From positions 186,001-250,000 of the forward strand of contig CBDHHD010000016.1 of NCBI GenBank assembly GCA_965263285.1: a DNA stretch of 64,000 nt, written 5' to 3'. Below are positions 1 to 8,618 of the stretch, piece by piece. The notes beneath the pieces were generated by a model. The model did no database searches and was not told the DNA's origin. It saw only the letters and a program-made list of their open reading frames with translations. Made by a program: the position numbers and the translations under genes. The stretch comes from JASGCP01 sp965263285. GTDB lineage: Bacteria; Bacteroidota; Bacteroidia; Chitinophagales; Chitinophagaceae. Each line of letters starts with the position of its first letter. Within the stretch, counting starts at the first letter, position 1.

Positions 1-136
1 CCTATGAATTTATTTTATTCATCTACAATATTATAGTTTATGTCTATAGCACTATAGATAAATAGTTTTTATTGATTAGAAAACAATGTGTAGTATTGCA
101 TCGTATTGAATTTTATTAATTTAAACCTTATTTTTT
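1..136. other. Leader region of the first peptide gene
   Basis: AT-rich sequence with no recognisable gene end. A small inverted repeat (TCTATAG/CTATAGA) lies around 42-58. No clear TAnnTTTG promoter motif is visible before the ATG at 137. Confidence 0.4.
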
Positions 137-361
137 ATGAAAAAGCAATTAAGTCGACTTGGTTTACATTTAAATAGAAGTCAATTAATGCATATAAGTG
201 GTGGTAATGTCATTAATGATCATGATTGCGATGCAGTAACTGCTTGGGGTTGTGCCTGTTACTTTCTTGATTGTGCTAATATTGGAGGTTGCCCAATCGG
301 TTGTCCACTGGGAGGTTATTGGGACTGTTTTAGCTCCAATGCTCATTGTACCCATGTTTAA
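137..361 (+). CDS. Cys-rich peptide precursor with double-glycine leader
   Basis: A 74-residue peptide. The first 23 residues resemble a Bacteroidota bacteriocin/RiPP-type leader: basic start MKKQL, then LNRSQLMHISGG, ending in Gly22-Gly23. The remaining 51 residues hold eight cysteines (31, 39, 41, 46, 52, 56, 64, 71), many glycines and two tryptophans. Such leaders are normally cut by C39-peptidase ABC exporters. No such exporter or maturation enzyme lies nearby, so the peptide would depend on genes elsewhere. A strong intrinsic terminator follows, which supports a single-gene transcript. A second 8-Cys leader peptide lies at 5925-6188. The precursor class is inferred from the leader only; whether the product is a bacteriocin, a signal or a modified peptide is unknown. 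Confidence 0.7.
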   Translation: MKKQLSRLGLHLNRSQLMHISGGNVINDHDCDAVTAWGCACYFLDCANIGGCPIGCPLGGYWDCFSSNAHCTHV

Positions 362-440
362 TCTAAGTCTAGTTTAAGTAAATCTTTTAATTTAGTAATT
401 AAGTTTCTTAATTAAAAGAGTTAAAGTGTAATAACAAAAT

Positions 441-475
441 AAAAGGCAGTTAAAAAAACTGTCTTTTATTTTTTA
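441..475 (+). terminator. Intrinsic terminator of the peptide gene
   Basis: The stem AAAAGGCAGTT pairs with AACTGTCTTTT (one G-T pair) around a 5-A loop. It is followed by a T-rich run, about 80 bases after the stop at 361. Confidence 0.8.
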
Positions 476-630
476 CAAATATTATGGCTATTAGACACTA
501 AAATTAGTAACTAGACAACTACTTGTCATATTTCACAAAGTTGTAGATACAAAATTATTCCCCATTTGGATACAATTTTATAAAGCAACAGTATTACTCT
601 TAGCACATGAAAGAAGTATTTAGCCTAGTT

Positions 631-1114
631 GGCTAAATCTTTTTTTAAAGTACTAAGAGTAATACTATTGTAAATACTTAATTAACTCAATAGGTTTAAT
701 TAAGTGTATTGATTATCGAATAATTATAAGCATGAAAATAATAGGAAGTATCTGATGAGGATAGCCCTCAGATAAAGAGCGTTACAAAACGAGGCGAGCG
801 AAGCGACCAACGAGAATGTGAAGGTGGAAGTTTTTATATATGAATCGTTATGATGAGCATAAAGTATTTACATAAAAGACAACTATGGATAAGCTCATCA
901 TAACGATTCATACCTAACAGCCTCCTATTCATTCTTGCTAGCGTAGCGAGCCGTAGTTTTGTAGCTCTTTATCTGCAGGCTTGATTTTTTCTTTTTTTTC
1001 TTTCTTTTGTGTCAAGACAAAAGAAAAAAAAGATATAAAAAGCGAGTATGAACCTATACATGAGTAATTGCCATTTATTAAAAACCTCTTAGCACCTTAA
1101 AAAAGGATGTAGCC
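631..1114 (+). mobile_element. Palindromic MITE-like element, copy A
   Basis: Runs from GGCTAAATCTTTTTTTAAAG to AAAAAAGGATGTAGCC. Inside is the conserved hairpin TGAATCGTTATGATGAGC ... GCTCATCATAACGATTCA near 840-910, flanked by two diverged arms that pair over roughly 60 bases (CAGATAAAGAGC ... GCTCTTTATCTG). This is the longer end variant, with a CTCTTAGCACC-type end. Flanks gcctagtt / ccatagtt may be a decayed 8-bp target duplication (6 of 8 identical). No ORF of substance. Confidence 0.85.
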
Positions 1115-1154
1115 CCATAGTTACAACTATATTTTATCAGCCCATTTTTTTTTG

Positions 1155-1162
1155 TATCTTTG
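1155..1162 (+). promoter_or_regulatory. Promoter -7 motif before the response regulator
   Basis: TATCTTTG matches the Bacteroidota TAnnTTTG element, about 50 bases before the ATG at 1212. No clear -33 TTTG is seen. Confidence 0.55.
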
Positions 1163-1211
1163 TACAATTCTGCACACATACATTTAATTATGCCATAAAA
1201 AACACCTATAA

Positions 1212-1907
1212 ATGATAAAGAAAAAAATATTAGTTATAGATGATGAGCCTAATATATTATCCCTATTGTCTTATTCTCTCACAAATAAAGACTACCAAGT
1301 AACAACGGCTAACAATAGCTGGGAGGCAAAAGAAATACTGAAAAACAATATCCCTGATTTAATTATTTTAGACATTATGATGCCTGGAGAATCTGGATTA
1401 GAATTAAGTAAATGGCTACATAACCATAGCACTTTTAAAAAAATTCCCCTTATGTTTCTTACAGCTAAAAACGATGATGATACACATATCAAAGGACTCT
1501 CCATAGGAGCGGTTGATTTTATATCTAAACCCATGAGTATTAAAGTAATTATAACACGCATACAGCATTTCTTTAAACGAGAGGCAACACACAACCCCAT
1601 AGACACCTCTACTTCTTTAATTCCATTAGTGTTTACATCGCTCCGAATAAACCCCGCCACATATACGGTTTATATTAAAAAAAAAGAAGTAATCTTAGCA
1701 AAGAAAGAGTTTGAATTATTATATATGTTAGCCTCTAAACCCCAACAAATATTCAATCGACAAGAAATATTACAAACCGTATGGGGAGAAGATATATTCG
1801 TAGGGGAACGAACCATTGATGTACATATTCGTCGTATTAGAAGCAAACTATCTACCAACTGTATTAAAACAATTAAAGGTGTAGGCTATCGTTGTACCCT
1901 CTCTTAA
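1212..1907 (+). CDS. OmpR/PhoB-family response regulator
   Basis: A 231-residue DNA-binding response regulator. The receiver domain (about 1-120) has the acidic pair in VIDDEP, the predicted phospho-acceptor Asp54 in LIILDIMMPG and the conserved Lys106 in SKP. The C-terminal winged helix (about 135-231) contains the family's typical KKEFELLYML, WGED and ERTIDVHIRRIRSKL segments. It lies 7 bases before the histidine kinase gene, so the two form a cognate pair. The target genes and signal are not evident. A TAnnTTTG promoter precedes it. Confidence 0.93.
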   Translation: MIKKKILVIDDEPNILSLLSYSLTNKDYQVTTANNSWEAKEILKNNIPDLIILDIMMPGESGLELSKWLHNHSTFKKIPLMFLTAKNDDDTHIKGLSIGAVDFISKPMSIKVIITRIQHFFKREATHNPIDTSTSLIPLVFTSLRINPATYTVYIKKKEVILAKKEFELLYMLASKPQQIFNRQEILQTVWGEDIFVGERTIDVHIRRIRSKLSTNCIKTIKGVGYRCTLS

Positions 1908-1914
1908 ATTTATT

Positions 1915-2961
1915 ATGAATAAAAACTACCCTTCTACTTATAAGTTATCACTTTATCTTACTATCTTACTATCTATTTTTCAAATAATATTTTGGATTTC
2001 TTTTCATAGTATTTTATCGTTATTAATAGAAGGGATACTATTTTTTCTTATCTGCTGGGTTATTATCTACCAATTTATTCATCAGTTTATACAAAAGAAG
2101 ATTCATGTTATCTATAAACTCATATATAAAACAAAAACTTCCTACCAAGAGGATTCTTTTTACAAATTTATTATCCCTCACAAAGATATACAAGATATCA
2201 ATAAAGAAGTAGAAAGATGGGCTGTTCAATTTCAACAAGAACAAGAACTATATAAACAAAGTGAATTGTATAGAAAAGAATTTTTACAAAATTTATCCCA
2301 TGAATTAAAAAATCCATTATTTATATTACAAGGATGCTTAGAATGTATTGAAACAGAACAAACAAATAAAAACAGAGAACCTTTACCCTTTTTACAAGAT
2401 GCAATGAATCAAACGCACCGACTTGTTCATTTAGTAGAAGATATGTCTACTATTTCTCGACTGGAAGAAGGTAGCGAAGCCTTGCATTGTACAATATTTC
2501 ATGTTGATACACTCCTCGAACAAGTACAGACACAATTACATATTCCCATGAATAAAAAACAAATTTCAGCTACTTGGAAAGAAAGCTCCATAAAAAACAT
2601 ATCCGTATATGCTGATAAAAATAAAATACAACAGGTATTTACAAATATATTTGACAACGCCATTAAATATAATAGAACCAATGGGAACATTAATATTGCC
2701 ATATACCCTTTACATGAAAACAAAATACTCATTGAGATATCTGACAATGGTATTGGCATACCCCAATCTGATATCCCAAGAGTATTTGAACGATTTTACC
2801 GCGTAACTGATGCAAGAAATTATTGGAAAGAAGGATCTGGATTAGGTTTGTCTATATGTAAACATATTATAGAAGCTCATCATCAAACTATTCATATAAG
2901 AAGTAAAATCAATATTGGCACTACCATTGGTATTACCTTAAATAAATTTAATGATGCGTAA
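1915..2961 (+). CDS. Sensor histidine kinase
   Basis: A 348-residue inner-membrane kinase. Two hydrophobic segments at about residues 10-30 and 33-55 are separated by almost nothing, so there is no sizeable periplasmic sensor domain. The dimerisation/phospho-acceptor box is LSHELKNP with predicted His129. The ATPase domain shows the N box (FDNAIKYN), G1 (ISDNGIGIP), F box (FERFYR) and G2 (GSGLGLSI). It pairs with the upstream regulator. Its end overlaps the next gene by 11 bases, pointing to translational coupling with the DUF3810 protein. The very short external loop suggests sensing within the membrane or through a partner; that is inference. Confidence 0.93.
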   Translation: MNKNYPSTYKLSLYLTILLSIFQIIFWISFHSILSLLIEGILFFLICWVIIYQFIHQFIQKKIHVIYKLIYKTKTSYQEDSFYKFIIPHKDIQDINKEVERWAVQFQQEQELYKQSELYRKEFLQNLSHELKNPLFILQGCLECIETEQTNKNREPLPFLQDAMNQTHRLVHLVEDMSTISRLEEGSEALHCTIFHVDTLLEQVQTQLHIPMNKKQISATWKESSIKNISVYADKNKIQQVFTNIFDNAIKYNRTNGNINIAIYPLHENKILIEISDNGIGIPQSDIPRVFERFYRVTDARNYWKEGSGLGLSICKHIIEAHHQTIHIRSKINIGTTIGITLNKFNDA

Positions 2962-4054
2962 TAGATTTTTACATCTCTATAAAAAAGAACTCATTATATT
3001 CACCATCTGTGTACTATGTATTGTATTGTTGCATTTTCTACAACAAGCCCCCCATACCATAGAAACCATATACTCAAACTATGGTTATCCTGCTATTGGT
3101 TACATACAAAGAGCTTGCTGGGGTTGGATACCTTGGAGCATGGGAGATATATTATATGCCATCACAACCATTGGTATTGTAATATACATTCCTTATAGCA
3201 TTGTACAATGCATAAAGAAAAAATGGCATTATCAACAAATAGTTCGAGCCATTTTAAAAATCACAAATACCCTTTGTATCGTGTATATTGCTTTCCTATT
3301 TTTATGGGGACTTAACTACAATCGTTTAGGCATTACCTATCAACTACATTTAAAAAAAAGTTCTTCTTATTCTCAACAAGAGCTAATTGATCTCTCAACA
3401 GATATCATCGCACATCTTAATACTCTTCGCAACGAAAAGAACGACACCTTACTTTATGCTCCCCCTTCTTTTAAAAAGTTTAAAAAACTACTTGTATTAG
3501 CCTATCAAACAGCCCACAAAACATTCCCCTTTCTTTCTTACCATATAGAAAGCATTAAAAAAGACCTGTTCTATCCCTTAGCAGATTATTTTGGATATAG
3601 CGGTTATTTTATTCCTTTTACAGGAGAAGCACAGATTCGCTATAATATGCCTCCTATTACCTTACCCTATACTGCCTTGCATGAGATGTCGCACCAACTG
3701 GGATATGCTAGTGAAAGCGAAGCAAATTTTATAGCTTTCTTAGTGGCCACCCATTCAAATAATAATTATTTTATGTATTCTACTTATTTAGAACTATTCA
3801 GATATGCACTACACTCATTAGGCAATCACTCACAACGATTACAGTTATACAAAGCATTAGATACCCTAGTAAAAGAAGATTATAAGAAATTAGATCGTTT
3901 TTATTTTGCACACCAAAACCCCATTGGTAACTGGATGATGAATGACTTTTACAATCAATATCTCAAAGCCAATAACCAACAAACAGGCATACAAAGCTAT
4001 GACGAAGTCATCGCTTGGATTATTGCCTATAAAAAACAATACAAAGCGTATTAA
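2951..4054 (+). CDS. DUF3810 family membrane protein with HExxH motif
   Basis: A 367-residue protein matching the Bacteroidota DUF3810 family. The N-terminal third has about three membrane segments (near 13-31, 62-84 and 100-118). The C-terminal part is probably extracytoplasmic and carries a zinc-metallopeptidase-like signature: HEMSH at His244-Glu245-His248, followed by SESEANF, which offers a further glutamate ligand. The gene overlaps the histidine kinase by 11 bases, so it is co-expressed with the two-component system. A regulated membrane protease is plausible, but catalysis has not been shown for the family as far as I know. Confidence 0.8.
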   Translation: MMRNRFLHLYKKELIIFTICVLCIVLLHFLQQAPHTIETIYSNYGYPAIGYIQRACWGWIPWSMGDILYAITTIGIVIYIPYSIVQCIKKKWHYQQIVRAILKITNTLCIVYIAFLFLWGLNYNRLGITYQLHLKKSSSYSQQELIDLSTDIIAHLNTLRNEKNDTLLYAPPSFKKFKKLLVLAYQTAHKTFPFLSYHIESIKKDLFYPLADYFGYSGYFIPFTGEAQIRYNMPPITLPYTALHEMSHQLGYASESEANFIAFLVATHSNNNYFMYSTYLELFRYALHSLGNHSQRLQLYKALDTLVKEDYKKLDRFYFAHQNPIGNWMMNDFYNQYLKANNQQTGIQSYDEVIAWIIAYKKQYKAY

Positions 4055-4096
4055 AAGAAACTATTAATTTTGCCTACTTTAGAAAACTATATTAAG

Positions 4097-5263
4097 ATGA
4101 AAAAGATTGTATCAATCATAATGTGTTTCATGTGTATTCAAATGGTAATAGCACAGCAAATTGCCATTTTATCTCCCTTCTATTTAAACCCCAACGACAC
4201 AATAAATGATCAAATTTTAAAAAACAAATTACTGAACACAAAAGCCAAAAATAGATCAGGATATGAATTTTATGAAGGTGTTAAGATAGCATACAGTACA
4301 ATTAAAACCACCATGCCTGAAGCTACACTACGTATCTTTGACACTAAAGAAAGTAGACAACAATGGGACTCTATTGCTCAACTACCCTACTGGAATAATA
4401 TACAAGCCATCATTGCTATGTTTAACAATAATGAGGAAATGAATTTTTATGCCAACTTTGCCCAACAACGCCATATTCCTCTTTTTTCTGCTACCTATAG
4501 CGAAGCAAATGGTATTAAAGATAATCATTATATGTACCTTGTAAGTCCTACTTATAGAACCTATTGCGCTGCAACTATAAACTATATCAATGCAAAATAT
4601 GCCCATAACAAAATATATCTATTCTTTTTAGATCAACCATACGACCATCATCTAGCCGATTATTTTACAACTCCTAAACTTATTGGCAACCAACCATATA
4701 ACTTGCAAATTACCCCTATTGCATTATCTAGTCAATTTCAATTAAATGATATTGTAAAAATTATTGATACTACCCAAGCATTTACTGCTATATGCGTAAG
4801 CCCTAATGAATGGTTTGGCGTACATTTACTACGCGACCTGGCTAAGCTCTCTACTCCTATTACCCTTATTGGCAATAACACTTGGAAAAATATTAAAATT
4901 ATAGATAATATATCTCGAAATGCAAATAATATCACTATCTCATACCCTACTACATTTGTGTTTAATAGAACAAATTCTTTAGGATTTCTCATTAGCAATA
5001 CCTATAGAACAGAATTTTATGGCGCTCCTAGCGACTGGGTATATAAAGGCTTTGATGTATATTATCATATATGCCATACTATTCATAAATACCAAGACAA
5101 TTGGTTACCACATATCTCTGATAATATTGGATTAGCATTTCACTATTTTAAATTCTACCCTTTTAGCTTAATAGATAGCCCCGATCACATTGACTTCTTT
5201 GAAAATAGAAATATCTATTTCATTACGCGCCACCACAATCAAGCCATTAATATAGAACAATAA
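4097..5263 (+). CDS. Secreted periplasmic-binding-like (type 1) protein
   Basis: 388 residues from the ATG at 4097. A TTG at 4070 is also in frame, but the ATG starts a clean signal peptide (MKKIVSIIMCFMCIQMVIAQQ). The mature part reads like the receptor-family ligand-binding fold of branched-chain amino-acid binding proteins: a YEFYEGVKIAY segment, an early Asp-rich strand, and alternating strands such as HIPLFSATYSE and IYLFFLDQP. Bacteroidota carry LysM-peptidoglycan proteins with this fold; no LysM repeats are present here. It follows DUF3810 by 42 bases and may belong to the same operon. Ligand unknown. Confidence 0.6.
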   Translation: MKKIVSIIMCFMCIQMVIAQQIAILSPFYLNPNDTINDQILKNKLLNTKAKNRSGYEFYEGVKIAYSTIKTTMPEATLRIFDTKESRQQWDSIAQLPYWNNIQAIIAMFNNNEEMNFYANFAQQRHIPLFSATYSEANGIKDNHYMYLVSPTYRTYCAATINYINAKYAHNKIYLFFLDQPYDHHLADYFTTPKLIGNQPYNLQITPIALSSQFQLNDIVKIIDTTQAFTAICVSPNEWFGVHLLRDLAKLSTPITLIGNNTWKNIKIIDNISRNANNITISYPTTFVFNRTNSLGFLISNTYRTEFYGAPSDWVYKGFDVYYHICHTIHKYQDNWLPHISDNIGLAFHYFKFYPFSLIDSPDHIDFFENRNIYFITRHHNQAINIEQ

Positions 5264-5274
5264 CAACTATTCAA

Positions 5275-5865
5275 GGTATAACGACTTTTTTAGTGAGCAG
5301 GTATAAAATACACCTTTTTTTTGTAATGACTCAGGTATAGATTCATTATTTGTTTTTTATATCTTTTTCGTAACTACTTAGGTACTCAAATAATTTACAA
5401 TAATGTATGAATCGTTATGATGAGCTTATCCATAGTGATCTTTGGTATAACGACTTTTTTAGTGAGCAGATATTAAAATACACCTTTTTTTGTAATGACT
5501 CAGGTATAGATTCATTATTTTTTTTTATATCTTTTTCTTTCTTTTGTCTTGATACAAAAGAAAAAAACAAAGAAAAAATCAAGCCTGCAGATAAAGAGCT
5601 ACAAAACTACGGCTCGCTACGCTAGCGAGAATGAATAGGAGGCGGTTAGGTATGAATCGTTATGATGAGCTTATCCATAGTGATCTTTTATATACATACT
5701 TTATGCTCATCATAACGATTCATGTATAAAAACTTCCGCCTCCACATTCTCGCTGGTCGCTTCGCTCACCTCGTTTTGTAACGCTCTTTATCTGAAGGCA
5801 ATCTTCATCAAATACTCCCTATTATTTCCATGTCTATACTTATTTCAATAAATAATATTACCCAA
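5275..5865 (-). mobile_element. Palindromic MITE-like element, rearranged copy B
   Basis: Two tandem partial units. The type-2 end GGTATAACGACTTTTTTAGT occurs at 5275 and again at 5444, each followed by the same roughly 90-base stretch. Between them (5370-5443) lies half of the hairpin of another copy. The rest (5540-5850) is a reversed inner element with the full central hairpin. From 5370 onward this block is a near-perfect inverted copy of 7585-8061. The right terminal repeat is worn away. Confidence 0.8.
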
Positions 5866-5924
5866 TAAATGTATTGACCTACCCGAGTAGTTACAAACAT
5901 TATAGTATAGCATAAGAAAAATAT

Positions 5925-6188
5925 TTAATTACAAGGATTTTCAGAATCTGCAGGAACAGGTCCACAACTATTTCCATTATGCGATGTAGTACAAGTGTCT
6001 CCCGTATCCAATACTGAATCTATACATATATTTTGCCCATTAGGACACAAACAATAATCTCCCCCAATACAATACTGACAAGTTTCTTTACCACCCCCAC
6101 GAATAATTTTTAACTCATTATTTTTTAATGATGCGCGATTTAAAATATCTCCTAAATTATTTAGATTGCGAATATCATTAATTATCAT
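5925..6188 (-). CDS. Cys-rich peptide precursor with double-glycine leader (second)
   Basis: An 87-residue peptide. The leader ends ASLKNNELKIIRGG (Gly31-Gly32), followed by a 55-residue segment with eight cysteines (37, 40, 46, 48, 55, 66, 75, 86), including CQYCIGGDYCLC. The 8-Cys count equals that of the peptide at 137-361, although the sequences are otherwise unrelated by eye. No exporter, protease or modifying enzyme is adjacent. The gene sits between two inverted MITE copies (5370-5865 and 7585-8061), together with a lipoprotein gene. The leader similarity supports export by a C39-type transporter encoded elsewhere. Function unknown. Confidence 0.65.
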   Translation of the reverse strand: MIINDIRNLNNLGDILNRASLKNNELKIIRGGGKETCQYCIGGDYCLCPNGQNICIDSVLDTGDTCTTSHNGNSCGPVPADSENPCN

Positions 6189-6297
6189 ATTTATTATCTA
6201 TTGAAGATACAAGAAATTTAATATGAACTCTATAAAAAAAATATATAAAGATAATACAAAAAGATAATATAAAAAAATATATTTTATGGCTACATCT

Positions 6298-6506
6298 TTT
6301 TTATATACCAGATGCATTGATTATCAAATAAATATAAAATGGAAATAACAGGAAGCATCTGATGAAAATTGTCCTCATATTAAAGCTCGTTACAAAACAA
6401 GGTGAGGTAAGCAGAGCAACCAACAAGAATGTGGGACGAAGTTTATATATATTGAATAGTTACAAAAGTGCAAATATACCACCAACACATAAAAAAAGAT
6501 GTAGCC
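6298..6506 (+). mobile_element. Decayed MITE-like element, one arm only
   Basis: Starts GGCTACATCTTTTTT and ends AAAAAAAGATGTAGCC, with the left arm (CTCGTTACAAAACAAGGTGAGG) recognisable. The central hairpin and right arm are deleted. Further end-like fragments lie at about 6545-6570 (AAAAAAGTCATTATACC) and 6592-6620. Confidence 0.7.
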
Positions 6507-6730
6507 GAAAAACATTTTTTTCTAAAAAATATATTATCTTTGTGGTAGCTCATAAAAAAGTCATTATACCATTTTTTTAAAATACTATTCTTGTTAAATC
6601 TTTTTTTTAAGTGCTAAAGAATATTTAAAAAACACACATAACAGAAATATAATATAAAAATTACAGACACTTATTGATATGTCCTATATTGCTACATATT
6701 ACATTCAAAACACAAACAATTTATACACCC

Positions 6731-7438
6731 ATGTCTATTAAATTAAATACAATATCACTCATATTATCATTGATTTTATTAGCTTGTACAAAATCAAATG
6801 AAAGTCAATATACCACTACCACAAATTACTATCCCAGTAATGTGGGATATAAGTTTACTCAGCAACAGGCAATCCCTATGACGCAAGGATACGATTCTAT
6901 CTTTGTATTACAAACAAATGTTAGCTTTAATGGATGGCCATCTACTCTTTTCCAATATAAATATGTTAACAACCTTATAGATACTTATTATGTTTACAAT
7001 AGCAAGCCCACTTATTATGAAGCATTAATAAAATCAGATACAGATTTTTTTGGTGCCAATAACCCTATACAATACAATTGCTGGTACCAAGCATTAGATA
7101 CACGCGCAACCATTAATCAACAATATATTAACAATAGTGTAGGTAGTTATTTTAATGCACAAGGTACGGAAAAAGGCTATATTACTGATACCACTACGAC
7201 TATACTAGTCAACGGCACTTTTACAACTCCTAATAACAATAGAACATACACAAATGTATATGGTACAGAAATAAAATTATCTTTCGTGCCTTATACAGGT
7301 ACAATAGGAGGCACCTATATAATCGATACATCCTACTTCGCTCCTAATATAGGAATTATATGTATAAGTGTTAATACTAGACCTAATAGGCGCAATTCTA
7401 ACTTAATAAAATTTTACTATGCAGATAAAACACCATAA
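6731..7438 (+). CDS. Hypothetical lipoprotein
   Basis: 235 residues from the ATG at 6731, which starts a lipoprotein signal peptide with lipobox LILLACT. An upstream TTG at 6674 would add 19 residues and spoil the signal. The mature part is Thr/Asn/Tyr-rich with no internal cysteines after Cys ~62 and no family I recognise. It reads like a beta-rich outer-membrane-anchored protein. It lies inside the segment bounded by the inverted repeats at 5370-5865 and 7585-8061, next to the Cys-rich peptide gene but on the other strand. Confidence 0.6.
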   Translation: MSIKLNTISLILSLILLACTKSNESQYTTTTNYYPSNVGYKFTQQQAIPMTQGYDSIFVLQTNVSFNGWPSTLFQYKYVNNLIDTYYVYNSKPTYYEALIKSDTDFFGANNPIQYNCWYQALDTRATINQQYINNSVGSYFNAQGTEKGYITDTTTTILVNGTFTTPNNNRTYTNVYGTEIKLSFVPYTGTIGGTYIIDTSYFAPNIGIICISVNTRPNRRNSNLIKFYYADKTP

Positions 7439-7473
7439 CGACTCAGATAGGGGATAAAAAACAATAAAATAAA

Positions 7474-7989
7474 AGTATAACGATTTTTTTAGTGAGCAAC
7501 AACAAAGATAATATATTTTTAAAAAAACCAATTTATTTTTGATTTTTGGCTACGCCTTTTTTTGAGGTGCTGGAAGTATGGATTATTAAATACAATACAC
7601 ATGGAAATAATAGGAAATATCTGATGAGGACTGACCTCAGATAAAGAGCGTTACAAAACGAGGTGAGCGAAGCGACCAGCGAGAATGTGGAGGCGGAAAT
7701 TTTTATATATGAATCGTTATGATGAGCATAAAGTATTTGCATAAAAGATACCTATGGATAAGCTCATCATAACGATTCATACCTAACCGCCTCCCATTCA
7801 TTCTCGCTAGCGTAGCGAGCCGTAGTTTTGTAGCTCTTTATCTGCAGGCTTGATTTTTTCTTTGTTTCTTTCTTTTGTATCAAGACAAAAGAAAGAAAAA
7901 GATATAAAAACAAATAATGAATCTATACCTGAGCATTACAAAAAAAAAGGTGTATTTTAATACCTGATCACTAAAAAAGTCGTTATACC
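7474..7989 (+). mobile_element. Type-2 composite palindromic element, copy C
   Basis: Outer ends are GTATAACGATTTTTTTAGTG at 7474 and CACTAAAAAAGTCGTTATAC ending near 7989. Inside, an inner element begins GGCTACGCC at 7558 and carries the full arms and central hairpin (about 7700-7780). CAAAGATA at 7490-7497 reads outward as TATCTTTG on the minus strand, a promoter-like motif. From 7990 to 8061 a half hairpin of another copy follows. The whole block 7585-8061 is inverted relative to 5370-5865. Confidence 0.8.
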
Positions 7990-8061
7990 AAAGATCACTA
8001 TGGATAAGCTCATCATAACGATTCATACATTATTGTAAATTATTTGAGTACCTAAGTAGTT

Positions 8062-8414
8062 ACATAATTTTTATATTAAACAATAGAAAATAATGTTCCA
8101 ATAGCATGAGATAACACTAAAAAGACGAATGCGTCCTGATACCCTATTACAATAATCTTATTGTATGGGTATAACTACTTTGCATTTTTTAACTATTCTT
8201 CAACTGCAAAATTTGGGTTTAATAATCATATCTAATATACGCGTCATAGAACTCTCCATGCTTTTCTTATTCGTTTTTTTTATTTTTAATTCACCACATT
8301 TCTCATGGATATATAACGCCCATGCTTTTTCTGCTTCTAACAATTATGTCCATTTGGGATGTACTTCTATGTAATAGGTCTGTATCAATTCATTTATTTG
8401 TTGTCTGGTTTTTT
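8062..8414. other. Intergenic stretch with a hairpin, no supported gene
   Basis: Contains an inverted repeat at about 8139-8172 (ATACCC ... TACAATAA TCTT ATTGTATGGGTAT). A 69-codon plus-strand frame at 8165-8374 has no family resemblance and is not called. It may be decayed coding sequence. Confidence 0.4.
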
Positions 8415-8618
8415 CTATAATTGCTCTTTTTTGTTTATTTTTTGAGCCAAATCATTAAATTCCCTTGCTTCCTTAGATAAAGAACTATTTGCTTCATCTA
8501 TTTTAATCAAATATCCCTCTTGTTCAACTACTTTATTTTGTTTAAATAGTTCTTGTTCTATCATTTCTTTTTTAATTTTCTTTTGCATTTGATATACATT
8601 TATAATTGCTTTAATCAT
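8415..8618 (-). CDS. Small hypothetical, charged helical protein
   Basis: 67 residues, rich in Lys, Glu and Gln, with no hydrophobic segment; probably a single long helix or coiled coil. Its ATG overlaps the lepA stop by 8 bases (lepA ends ...CTAAATGATTAA), so it would be translated by re-initiation after lepA. I recognise no family. The coupled position favours a real gene, but the low complexity leaves doubt. Confidence 0.4.
   Translation of the reverse strand: MIKAIINVYQMQKKIKKEMIEQELFKQNKVVEQEGYLIKIDEANSSLSKEAREFNDLAQKINKKEQL

Noticed and set aside
5407..5625. 72-codon plus-strand ORF starting MNRYDELIHSDLWYND
   Set aside because: It starts in the hairpin and crosses the type-2 end and pyrimidine tract of the repeat; a chance frame.
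8165..8374. 69-codon plus-strand ORF with a hydrophobic middle
   Set aside because: No promoter motif, no recognised family, starts inside an inverted repeat. Could be decayed sequence.
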